Below, in pieces: positions 35,484 to 43,752 of a DNA stretch of 64,000 nucleotides. The translations under genes and the position numbers were made by a program. Origin of the DNA: JAEINY01 sp942490535 (GTDB taxonomy: Bacteria > Bacteroidota > Bacteroidia > Bacteroidales > Marinilabiliaceae); NCBI GenBank assembly GCA_942490535.1, contig CALNXQ010000003.1:1054001-1118000 (forward strand), in the 5' to 3' direction. Every line of letters starts with the position of its first letter. The stretch's first letter is position 1. The notes beneath the pieces are model-generated. The model ran no database searches and was not told the origin of the DNA. It worked only from the letters and a program-made list of their open reading frames with translations.

Positions 35484-38400
35484 TTAAAACTTAATTACAG
35501 CCCCCAAAGTAAATGTACGTGTAACAGGGTAAAAGTTCATATTATCAAAACCAGGGGTTAAACCGGTATGACCTCCCAATTCCGGAGACAAACCAGAATA
35601 GTTTGTAAACGTGTACACATTGCTGCATGAAGCATATAAGCGAGCAGAAGATACATGCTTCCAATTTGATGTATTAAAATTATATCCCAGGGAAATATTT
35701 TCAATCTTTAAATAATCCCCTTCTTCCAGGTAGTAGTCAGAAAAGCGTGGATCATCACGTAAGGGACTATTCACGGCTGAGGTATAAATGTTATTTTGTG
35801 GGAATTTAGTTAAGTTTTCCTGGTACAGCCGGCCCGCATTCAGTATTTGGTAGTCGAATGCTCCACGCATGAAAATTTCGAAATCGAAGCTTTTATATTC
35901 AATGCGATTGGTCAATCCAACAAAGTAATTAGGCATACCGTTGCCGATCACGGTTCTATCATCGTTTGTAATATCATCTTTATCGACTTCCATACCCTCA
36001 TTATTCAAAAACAACCATTTGCCATTTTCATCTATACGAGCAAAACGATGTCCATAATAATCACCTATTGAACCACCTTCCATGATCCAATAAGTGGAAC
36101 CCAGTCCGTTACCTGAAAGATTACCTAAGTACTGTGGTGTAGGATCTTCATTGTTATTAGACAACTTCTCAATTTTATTCTTTTCATAGGAGATATTAAA
36201 ATTGGCATTCCACTTTAAGGCAGAATTTTTTAATATTTTGGCATTCACGCTAAATTCAATCCCCTTGTTGGACACTTCACCAATGTTACTTTGTCTTTTG
36301 GGCTTTATCAAAGATGGAACCGGTGCATCTGCATTATAAAGCATTCCATCCGTTTTACGCGAATACACATCAATTGTACCATCCAGGCGATTTTCCCACA
36401 AGTTATAATCCAACCCAATGTTAATTTCTTTTTTACGCTCCCAGGCCAATGTCGGATTCGGGTTTTTCTCCAATGCATAGGCATTGGTCAACTTGCCATT
36501 AAATACATAAGGTAATCCTTCCTGAATAAATGTCGTTAAGGAGCTATATGGAGGAGCAGCCGGATTACCTGTTTCACCGTACCCAATACGCAATTTCAAA
36601 TAATTTACGAACACTACAGATTCCATAAATGACTCCTCTGAAATGGTCCATCCTCCTGACACGCCATAGAAATCTCCCCATTTATTAGCATCTCCAAAAA
36701 TAGAGGCCCCTTCGTGGTTATAGCTCACCGTGAGCATGTACTTATCTTTATATGAGTAAACCAGACGCCCTCTCCACGACTGAACATGCCGCTCCGCCCT
36801 GTCGCTTCCCATGCTTGCCGTTCCTACTTCAGTAGGCTTACCATTCTCGTCTACAGGATTTTTAAGTTTCATTCCTGAACCCATTGAATGCCATAAAAAC
36901 ATATCGTTAACAAAACCGGAATTTCCCATTGAATAGGTGTAATACAAGTCTGTTTCATCGGTAAAGTTACCCATTAAGCTGAAATCATGATTAGCTATTC
37001 GCTTGCGGTAAGAAACATTTGCTTCATAGGTATTTCTGTAACTTTGAAAATTGGATGTGTAAGCCTGTCCTTTGATTTTTTCTTCAACGAAGCTCTCTCT
37101 TTTACTGGAAATATAAGAACCAGAATTTGAATCTTCCACTTTCCAGGCCGCACGTCCACCTACTTTAAGTCCCTCTATCACTTCATACTCGGCAAAAACA
37201 TTCGCCAACACCACTTTTCTTTTATTTTCCTGCGTTTCAGTATTAAGAATATTTAACGGGTTATCCAGTCCAAAATCATCAAATGCAGTGTACTCACCAT
37301 TTTCATCATAAACTGATTTTGTAGGATTAAACTTTGCAGCATTGCCAAATAACCCATAATTGGCACCCCGGTAATTCGCCTGCGAAGCAGTTAAACTCAA
37401 CCTCACATTTAACTTATCATCAATGGCTTTGTGATTCACATTGATTCGACCATTGAGGCGCTTCTTAAAAGAGTTTAAAGCGATTCCTTTATTGTCCATG
37501 TAATCAATGGACGCACGATAGCTAGACTTTTCACTTCCCCCGCTGAATGCCAGGTTATGCACCATATTGTGGTTAGATTGAAGCATCTCCTCGTACCAGT
37601 CTGTTGATGCCGTACCCAACACATCATCACCTACTGCCATTACTTCACCTAAAGCTCGGAATTCATCGGCTGTTAATATATCGGGGCGATCACTAACCTG
37701 ATCAAAGGCGTAGTATCCGGAATACTCCACAGAGGAATGATCTTTCGCACCACCTTTGGTCGTAATTAAAATAACGCCATTGGTACCACGCGATCCATAA
37801 ATAGCAGCGGCGGAACCGTCCTTCAACACAGAGAAGGACTCAATATCTTCCGGGGCTACCACATCCAATGAACCAACTACCACACCATCCACAATAATTA
37901 GCGGAGCACCACCTTGAATAGAGGTCATACCACGGATCAAAATTGTTGGGCTCCCATTGGGATCAGAACCACTTGGGTTTGAAATGTTCAAACCAGCGAT
38001 CCGTCCCTGTAATTGTTGTATCGGACTTGAGGCAGCCACCGTTGGTAAATCACTGGTATTAATAGAAGCCACCGCACTGGTAATCTGCTTACGCTCCATA
38101 GAACCATAGCCCACGACAACCACTTCATCTAAACCTGTTACCTCTTCAGCCAGTGTGATATTGATTTCTGTACGCCCAGCCACATTTACTTCCTGGGTAG
38201 TAAAACCAATAAATGAATATACAATAACTGCGCCTTCAGCGACGTTACTCAATTCGTAAACGCCATCAATATTAGTAATGGTACCAACTGAAGTCCCTTT
38301 GATCATTACACTTACACCAGGAATGGTTTCTCCAGTCATATCGACTACCTTACCCGTTACCTTACCGTTAGTTTGTTGAATCGACTCAACCCGGCTTGCC

Positions 38401-38780
38401 ACAGGAGCCACTTCTTTCTTTGGTAAAATAACGATATCGGTGTCGATGATCTTGAAATCTAACCCAGTCCCTTGTAACGCTTGTTTCAATACCAGTTCAA
38501 TCTCTACCTGCTCACCATTCAATAATATACTCTTGGCTCCTTCAACCGCTTCCGGCTGATAAAAGAAGTCAAAATCACTTTGTTCCTGAATCATTTTGAA
38601 CAACTCGGGCAAAGTCACTTTACCGGCTTTCAAACTCACTTTTTGACTTTGCGAATACGAGGTCGCGGAGACCTGCATAAACACCGCTACTAGCAACACA
38701 AAACTAATGCGCATGATTTTAGACCATTTAGATGTATGATTCCCCCATGTGAGGAACCTCCCATTCAATTTTTTTTTCAT
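35484..38780 (-). CDS. susC: SusC/RagA-family TonB-linked transporter with STN signalling domain (third pair)
   Basis: The 1098-residue protein has a signal peptide (ISFVLLVAVFMQVSA) and an STN domain at about 45-123 (VSLKAGKVTLPELFKMI, QALQGTGLDFKI). A carboxypeptidase-D regulatory-like domain lies at about 137-225 (TGKVVDMTGETIPGVSVM), then DEVVVVGYG, a plug (DGSAAAIYGSRGTNGVILI) and the barrel. STN domains of FecA-type receptors touch the periplasmic part of FecR-like anti-sigma factors. The fecR and ECF sigma genes directly upstream complete that trans-envelope relay. It imports the glycan and at the same time reports its presence. It is a close paralogue of the SusC at 23018, which lacks STN. 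Confidence 0.96.
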   Translation of the reverse strand: MKKKLNGRFLTWGNHTSKWSKIMRISFVLLVAVFMQVSATSYSQSQKVSLKAGKVTLPELFKMIQEQSDFDFFYQPEAVEGAKSILLNGEQVEIELVLKQALQGTGLDFKIIDTDIVILPKKEVAPVASRVESIQQTNGKVTGKVVDMTGETIPGVSVMIKGTSVGTITNIDGVYELSNVAEGAVIVYSFIGFTTQEVNVAGRTEINITLAEEVTGLDEVVVVGYGSMERKQITSAVASINTSDLPTVAASSPIQQLQGRIAGLNISNPSGSDPNGSPTILIRGMTSIQGGAPLIIVDGVVVGSLDVVAPEDIESFSVLKDGSAAAIYGSRGTNGVILITTKGGAKDHSSVEYSGYYAFDQVSDRPDILTADEFRALGEVMAVGDDVLGTASTDWYEEMLQSNHNMVHNLAFSGGSEKSSYRASIDYMDNKGIALNSFKKRLNGRINVNHKAIDDKLNVRLSLTASQANYRGANYGLFGNAAKFNPTKSVYDENGEYTAFDDFGLDNPLNILNTETQENKRKVVLANVFAEYEVIEGLKVGGRAAWKVEDSNSGSYISSKRESFVEEKIKGQAYTSNFQSYRNTYEANVSYRKRIANHDFSLMGNFTDETDLYYTYSMGNSGFVNDMFLWHSMGSGMKLKNPVDENGKPTEVGTASMGSDRAERHVQSWRGRLVYSYKDKYMLTVSYNHEGASIFGDANKWGDFYGVSGGWTISEESFMESVVFVNYLKLRIGYGETGNPAAPPYSSLTTFIQEGLPYVFNGKLTNAYALEKNPNPTLAWERKKEINIGLDYNLWENRLDGTIDVYSRKTDGMLYNADAPVPSLIKPKRQSNIGEVSNKGIEFSVNAKILKNSALKWNANFNISYEKNKIEKLSNNNEDPTPQYLGNLSGNGLGSTYWIMEGGSIGDYYGHRFARIDENGKWLFLNNEGMEVDKDDITNDDRTVIGNGMPNYFVGLTNRIEYKSFDFEIFMRGAFDYQILNAGRLYQENLTKFPQNNIYTSAVNSPLRDDPRFSDYYLEEGDYLKIENISLGYNFNTSNWKHVSSARLYASCSNVYTFTNYSGLSPELGGHTGLTPGFDNMNFYPVTRTFTLGAVIKF

Positions 38781-38790
38781 AAATTTGTAC

Positions 38791-38861
38791 TGTTAATGTT
38801 AGTATTAAAATGTCGATATCGGCATTCGTGTAATCGGGAGTTGTTGGCGCAGCTCCCGATT
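38791..38861 (-). promoter_or_regulatory. Conserved SusC leader with 9-bp hairpin exposing GCGCCAA (fecR-susC gap)
   Basis: The stem AATCGGGAG/CTCCCGATT (38832-38840, 38853-38861) has a 12-base loop containing GCGCCAA on the minus strand. ACACGAATG (38831-38823), GACATTTTA (38814-38806) and AACATTAACA (38800-38791) follow before the ATG. The same ordered blocks precede the SusC at 26086. Its place inside a probable operon argues for action in the RNA. Confidence 0.65.
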
Positions 38862-38875
38862 TTCGTTTATAGCAC

Positions 38876-39916
38876 CTATCGCATTCGTCTACTTCCGTCT
38901 TTGTTTATTGGTTCTACTACTATTGTATCTTCAAGAATTTTATAAGTAATTGGGTGACTCAAGCTGAGCACCTCCATAAAATGTTCAATGCTTTTGTTAT
39001 GCTTTAGCACCCCTGAAAAATTTAACTTCATTAGTGCGGTATCGTTAATAATGATCTCATGATTATACCAGCGTTCCACATTTTGTATCAGCTCCTCCAT
39101 TGGCATGTTCTCAAATTCAAAACGCCCCTCCCGCCAGGCCATATACTGCTCCACATCAACATCTCTGACAATTGTGGCTACTCCATCCTGCGTATCAATA
39201 TTTAGCTGCTCTCCGGGTTTCAAATTCACCAACTCATCATTGGAAAGTACTGCTACTTTTCCTTCTCTTAAAGTCGTCTGAAACAAGTTTTCATTGGGAT
39301 AATACCGTACATTAAAACTGGTTCCCGTTACTTTCACCTGGCGATCAGCCACGTCGATAATAAACGGGTGATCACGGTCACTTTTCACCTCAAAACAAGC
39401 TTCGCCCTCCAAAGCCAATCTACGGTCTTGCACACTAAAGGTTTGAGGAAGCGTTATTTTAGAAGCGGCATTTAACCAAACGACCGATCCATCGGCCAGG
39501 TTTATCTTAACCCGATCGCCTTTGGGGCACTCGAATACATGAGCCAGAGCTGGATTGGATGGTTCCACAAGCAGGTGATTCATTACCCAACCAATACCAA
39601 CCAATATAACAACACTGGCAGCCACTTGCCATAAACGCTGAAGCGTTATCGTTCTTTTTGCAGCAATAGGCTTCTCTGCCTTCAATAGCAACTTCTCACC
39701 AGCCATCTCTTTCCAGACCTGATTAAGATCAATACTATCCGCCTCCTCTTTCAATTGATGGTATTCCCACACATCTTTCAGGCGAAAGAAAAGATGCTTC
39801 AGTTCAATATCACTGTTCAGTACATGTGTAAAAGATGATTGTTCATCCTCATTCATGTCTTTCAGTAAAAACCGAACTGCTGATTCGTAGAAACTATGTA
39901 ATTCTTCTTCACGCAT
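38876..39916 (-). CDS. FecR-family anti-sigma factor
   Basis: The 346-residue protein has a cytoplasmic helical region at 1-85 that would bind the sigma factor and one membrane helix at about 93-112 (LWQVAASVVILVGIGWVM). The periplasmic FecR domain is VFECPKGDRVKINLADGSVVWLNAASKITLP, followed by VTGTSFNVRYY. The C-terminal part (PMEELIQNVERWYNHEI, FSGVLKHNKSIEHFMEVL) is the STN-like module common in Bacteroidota FecR proteins. It holds the ECF sigma inactive until SusC3 signals. The ECF-type promoter motif ends only 6 bases before its ATG, so its mRNA may be almost leaderless or the true start may lie further in. SusC3 begins 95 bases downstream. Confidence 0.93.
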   Translation of the reverse strand: MREEELHSFYESAVRFLLKDMNEDEQSSFTHVLNSDIELKHLFFRLKDVWEYHQLKEEADSIDLNQVWKEMAGEKLLLKAEKPIAAKRTITLQRLWQVAASVVILVGIGWVMNHLLVEPSNPALAHVFECPKGDRVKINLADGSVVWLNAASKITLPQTFSVQDRRLALEGEACFEVKSDRDHPFIIDVADRQVKVTGTSFNVRYYPNENLFQTTLREGKVAVLSNDELVNLKPGEQLNIDTQDGVATIVRDVDVEQYMAWREGRFEFENMPMEELIQNVERWYNHEIIINDTALMKLNFSGVLKHNKSIEHFMEVLSLSHPITYKILEDTIVVEPINKDGSRRMR

Positions 39917-39922
39917 ACACCC

Positions 39923-39954
39923 TAATGATCGGTCATGATGAAAATACCCTACCC
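39923..39954 (-). promoter_or_regulatory. Putative ECF-sigma promoter of the fecR-susC-susD-peptidase unit
   Basis: Minus-strand GGGTAGGGTATT (39954-39943), nine bases, ACCGATCATTA (39933-39923). All 23 fixed bases and the gap length equal the site at 26297-26328. The copy immediately upstream of the anti-sigma gene is the natural place for a promoter read by the sigma factor encoded next door. The remaining gap 39955-40080 is AT-rich without a gene. Confidence 0.7.
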
Positions 39955-40080
39955 CCTATATTTATTTTTTTAAACTTATTTTTTCACATATTACAAAAAT
40001 GCCCTGCAATTGCTCATCTTAAGCTTATTAAAATAAAAACAACAAGTCAATAATTCTATTGCATTCCTAAAATAAGGAAA

Positions 40081-40701
40081 TTACCCCAATAAAATCAGAA
40101 GAAATGGCATGTATTCCTTGAGTTCTTCACGCAGAAATTTGAGGGCTTTGGTCAACTGCTTCTCCACGGCTTTTTGGGAGATATCCAGTTCATCGGCTAT
40201 TTCGCGATTTTTTTTCACCTCCAACCGACTCATTCGAAATACCTTTTGACATTGAGGTGGGAGTTTAGAAATGGCCTCATCGACTTTATATTGCAATTCT
40301 GTTTCCAATAGGCTTTGCGCACCATCTCCACCGGAATGATAGAAATTCACTTCGTCAACAGCCAATTGCCAGGCCGACTCCTGCATGTACCGATCTCTTA
40401 CTTTTTGCTTTTCGAGCCACTGCAGGCAATTATTACGGACACCTGTGAAGAGATAGTTATGTAACGAGCTGGTAATATTCCAATCGGCACCTTTTTGCCA
40501 AATACCAGAGAACAGGTCCTGCACGGCATCATGCGCTATTTCAGCACCCACGAATTTAGTTGCGTAGGCATATAACGATTTGTAATAAGCATCAAACAGT
40601 AGCCGAAATGCACCTTGATTCCTTTCCTTGATTTGGGAAATTACACTATCGTCGTTTATACTGATTGCGTTTTTTGGCACCGAAATAGGATTTAGTCGCA
40701 A
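40081..40701 (-). CDS. ECF-type RNA polymerase sigma factor
   Basis: This sigma-70 family protein of at most 206 residues has region 2 (AFRLLFDAYYKSLYAYATKFVG, AHDAVQDLFSGIW, LHNYLFTGVRNNCLQWLEKQ) and region 4 (ISKLPPQCQKVFRMSRLEVKKNREIA, ISQKAVEKQLTKALKFL), typical of the Bacteroidota PUL-linked ECF group. It would be released from FecR when SusC3 is loaded. The start is uncertain: no ATG exists near the N-terminus. TTG at 40701 is used here, and GTG at 40680 is an alternative that still keeps region 2. A sequence close to the -7 consensus (CACCTTTG, 40706-40699) overlaps the TTG and favours the later start. It is separated from fecR by 164 bases. Confidence 0.9.
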   Translation of the reverse strand: MRLNPISVPKNAISINDDSVISQIKERNQGAFRLLFDAYYKSLYAYATKFVGAEIAHDAVQDLFSGIWQKGADWNITSSLHNYLFTGVRNNCLQWLEKQKVRDRYMQESAWQLAVDEVNFYHSGGDGAQSLLETELQYKVDEAISKLPPQCQKVFRMSRLEVKKNREIADELDISQKAVEKQLTKALKFLREELKEYMPFLLILLG

Positions 40702-40763
40702 AGGTGCAAAAAAATATTAATTTTTACCTTTTCGCCATCAAAGCTACCTCATAAAATGACAAA

Positions 40764-40794
40764 ACTCCGTTGAGAAGTAATATCTCACCGGAGT
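40764..40794 (-). terminator. Terminator of the kdu operon
   Basis: ACTCCG + TGAGA pairs with TCTCA + CGGAGT with one T/C mismatch and a 7-base loop. On the minus strand TTTTGTCATTTTAT follows. It lies 35 bases beyond the DUF4861 gene and insulates the sigma gene. Confidence 0.75.
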
Positions 40795-40828
40795 CAAGCC
40801 CTAATTCTACAAAAATCAAAAACTGGTA

Positions 40829-42031
40829 TTATTCAAATCGATCAATGGATTTTCGACACATGTCCATAAAACCATCTTGTGTGGCGAAACTTCCATCCTG
40901 ATATTCCCAACCTACCACAAATGCAAATTCGGTTGGATTCTGAACTTTCAGTTTAGCCAGATGAGTTTCCACAATGCCTTCGCCCTCTTTAGGGGCGGCA
41001 TATTGTTCCACCAGATCATCGGATTTTACTAATACAGCCAACCCTAAATTTTCATGGGTATATGCCTGTGCACCATGCGTCGCTACCACCTGACAACTCC
41101 CTTTCGCATCCTGAATCACAGGCAATTCATACTTATCCACGATGCCTGTCACCAAATATTCATCACCTTGTAAACCTTCAATCCACACTTTACTGCGGTA
41201 AAAATGCTCTCCGGCACGAATGCTAATTTGATGTGTAATATCATAGGATCTTCCTTGTGCCACAAAACCCTTAAACGTCAGCTCAAACATGGCTCGCACG
41301 GGTCCTTCGGTGATAAAACGATACGCACCGGTTTCACAGGGTCCGATCCGGTACAAACTGTCTCCAATTTGCAAGGCGATGGCACCGGCACCCAAGGAAT
41401 TTCCAACTTTTAAAATATCCATGCCCCAACTATCCATCTCATGGTATTGTTGTCCGCGAATACCCACACTATCCAGGACCATTTCATCGGTTTTCTTTCC
41501 GAAAATATCCATGCCATTACGGGCATCATAATAATTACGAAAACCAACCATATCATTCTCCCAGACAGGTCCTTCCATTTGGAAAATAGCCTGAATGGTT
41601 GGGCTATCAATACTCTTCAACCGTTTTTCAGAGCTTACTTCTGCAAATGGTTCCGTTTTATAACCAAACCGAACATTGGTCCGTTTGGGAAACGCTTCCA
41701 ATTCTTTCGATTCGGCATAGCGAAAAACGACTTCTGCATGAGAAGCGGCTTCCATACTCACCAAAAAAGACAACTCGTCCCATTGGCCATCGCCGTCCAC
41801 ATCATCATTTTGGGTAGGCCAAGCCCCTCCTGAGGCATCGGCGGCCAATACAGCTTTCCCCTCTTTCGCCAAAGGCAAATAGGCGGCTACTTCCTCAACC
41901 GTTAATACAACGGTTTTATCCTTCACCGGATAATCCAATGTATTGGATACCTTAAAAGGTTGCGTATGCGGCGTGCAAGCTGTTACGAGAACAGCTAATG
42001 CACATCCAAAAATCATAATACCCGATTTCAT
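40829..42031 (-). CDS. DUF4861-family lipoprotein
   Basis: The 400-residue lipoprotein has signal and lipobox VTAC. The start at 42031 leaves one base after the kduD stop; an ATG at 42049 would overlap kduD. Features are NTLDYPVKDKTVVLTVEEV near the N-terminus, the calcium-site-like DVDGDGQWDEL, and GPVRAMFELTFKG with HQISIRAGEHFYRSKVWIEG. These match the uncharacterised DUF4861 family that often sits in pectin, alginate, ulvan or other uronate loci. It is the last gene of the kdu operon. The all-beta, mutarotase- or glycosidase-like look suggests a periplasmic role on uronate sugars, but its function is not established. Confidence 0.8.
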   Translation of the reverse strand: MKSGIMIFGCALAVLVTACTPHTQPFKVSNTLDYPVKDKTVVLTVEEVAAYLPLAKEGKAVLAADASGGAWPTQNDDVDGDGQWDELSFLVSMEAASHAEVVFRYAESKELEAFPKRTNVRFGYKTEPFAEVSSEKRLKSIDSPTIQAIFQMEGPVWENDMVGFRNYYDARNGMDIFGKKTDEMVLDSVGIRGQQYHEMDSWGMDILKVGNSLGAGAIALQIGDSLYRIGPCETGAYRFITEGPVRAMFELTFKGFVAQGRSYDITHQISIRAGEHFYRSKVWIEGLQGDEYLVTGIVDKYELPVIQDAKGSCQVVATHGAQAYTHENLGLAVLVKSDDLVEQYAAPKEGEGIVETHLAKLKVQNPTEFAFVVGWEYQDGSFATQDGFMDMCRKSIDRFE

Positions 42032-42032
42032 A

Positions 42033-42836
42033 CTATTGAGGTAAATCATTTTCCCCTTTCACATATCCGAAGTTGGCCAAAATACCGCCATCCACATACA
42101 ACACGTGACCGTTAACAAAGTCACTGGCTTTAGAAGATAAAAACAAGGCCGCATTCCCGATGTCTTCCGGTTCTCCCCATCGGGCAGCCGGCGTACGCAT
42201 CATCACCAAATCATTGAATGGATGCCCGTTTTCACGAATCGGAGCGGTTTGAGACGTGGCAATGTAACCCGGTCCAATGCCATTAATTTGCACACCATGC
42301 TTAGCCCATTCGCAACACATGTTGGCGGTCAATAATTTCAATCCACCTTTAGCTGCAGCATAAGCCGAAACAGAGTTACGACCATAGACACTCATCATGG
42401 AACACATGTTAATAATCTTACCGGCTCCTTTGGCAATCATACCGGGAGCCACACGCTTGCCTACAATCAATGGGGCTACCAGATCCACGTCAATCACTTG
42501 TTTGAAATCATCAATGGGCATGTCCAAAATTGGAATGCGCTTGATAATACCGGCATTATTGATCAGGATATCCACACCTCCCAAATCGGCTTCAATTTGA
42601 GAAATGGCTTTATCCACCTGCTCCTCATTGGTCACATTGAACACCAATGTGTATACGTCAATACCCACTTTGGCATATTCTTCCTTACACGCATCCAGCT
42701 TATCCTGCGACAAATCATTCACACAAATTTTAGCCCCTGCCTGTCCCAACACTTTACCAATAGCCATCCCAATACCATGCGTACCACCAGTGATCAGAGC
42801 TACTTTTCCTGTTAAATCAAATAATTGGTTAATCAT
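42033..42836 (-). CDS. kduD: 2-dehydro-3-deoxy-D-gluconate 5-dehydrogenase (KduD), SDR family
   Basis: The 267-residue short-chain dehydrogenase has the NAD(P) motif TGGTHGIG near residue 17, NNAG and the active-site YAAAK. It ends with VDGGILANFGYVKG. KduD reversibly converts 2,5-diketo-3-deoxygluconate to 2-keto-3-deoxygluconate. It is 11 bases after kduI and one base before the DUF4861 gene. The pairing with KduI makes this assignment more likely than the closely related gluconate 5-dehydrogenase. Confidence 0.9.
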   Translation of the reverse strand: MINQLFDLTGKVALITGGTHGIGMAIGKVLGQAGAKICVNDLSQDKLDACKEEYAKVGIDVYTLVFNVTNEEQVDKAISQIEADLGGVDILINNAGIIKRIPILDMPIDDFKQVIDVDLVAPLIVGKRVAPGMIAKGAGKIINMCSMMSVYGRNSVSAYAAAKGGLKLLTANMCCEWAKHGVQINGIGPGYIATSQTAPIRENGHPFNDLVMMRTPAARWGEPEDIGNAALFLSSKASDFVNGHVLYVDGGILANFGYVKGENDLPQ

Positions 42837-42847
42837 AATGATGAAGT

Positions 42848-43684
42848 TTATTTTAATTCATTTGGTTGTCTGATATCCATATCGGCATAATCCAGGTTCT
42901 CACCGGCCATACCCCATATAAACGTGTAATTAGAAGTCCCTGCTGCACTATGAATACTCCAGGATGGTGACAAGACGGCTTGCTCATTGTGCATCCAGAT
43001 ATGACGCGTCTCTTCCGGCTGTCCCATAAAATGACACACTGCTTGTCCCTGGGGTACCTCGAAATAGAAATAAGCCTCCATGCGACGATTATGGGTATGT
43101 GCCGGCATCGTGTTCCACACACTTCCTGGCTTCAATTCTGTCATCCCCATTTGCAACTGACACGTTTCAACGACCTCTTTAATCAGCAACTGATTGATTT
43201 GTCTCTCATTAGAAGTGGCCTGAGCCCCCATCTGCAATACATTCGCTTCTTTTAAAGTAACATGACGAGATGGCAATGATTTATGAGCTGGTGCAGAGTT
43301 CACATACAAACGAGCCGGTTGGGCCGAATCAATCGATTCAAACACCACTTCTTTAATGCCACGCCCTAAATAAAGTGCCTCTTTGAAACCCAATTGATAA
43401 ACCGTTCCATCAGCTGTAACTTTGGCAGCTCCTCCTACATTGATGATTCCCATTTCTCGACGGGCCAGGAAATAATCGGCTTTAAGCTCATCAAAAGTGC
43501 CCAATAACACAGGCTTATCCAAAGGCACCACCCCTCCCACAATGTAGCGATCATAAAAGGAATAAACCAAACTGATTTGTCCGGGAACCATTACATTTTC
43601 CATTAAAAACTCCTTACGAATACGAGTTGTATCGTAACCCTTGGCATCCTCGGGATGCACCGCATAACGTACTTCTAAGCTCAT
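42848..43684 (-). CDS. kduI: 5-dehydro-4-deoxy-D-glucuronate isomerase (KduI)
   Basis: The 278-residue cupin enzyme starts with EVRYAVHPEDAKGYDT, a KduI signature. It carries the zinc-binding motif PAHTHNRRMEAYFYFEVP and the C-terminal SPSWSIHSAAGTSNYTFIWGMAGEN. It isomerises the open form of unsaturated uronates to 2,5-diketo-3-deoxygluconate in the cytoplasm. Length equals the usual 278. It is 68 bases after the GH105 fusion that would release its substrate. Confidence 0.96.
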   Translation of the reverse strand: MSLEVRYAVHPEDAKGYDTTRIRKEFLMENVMVPGQISLVYSFYDRYIVGGVVPLDKPVLLGTFDELKADYFLARREMGIINVGGAAKVTADGTVYQLGFKEALYLGRGIKEVVFESIDSAQPARLYVNSAPAHKSLPSRHVTLKEANVLQMGAQATSNERQINQLLIKEVVETCQLQMGMTELKPGSVWNTMPAHTHNRRMEAYFYFEVPQGQAVCHFMGQPEETRHIWMHNEQAVLSPSWSIHSAAGTSNYTFIWGMAGENLDYADMDIRQPNELK

Positions 43685-43752
43685 AACTTTTGATTTAAAT
43701 ATCTTTCAAAATAACTTTACACATAGAAATCAGAAAACTACCACCAACTTCA

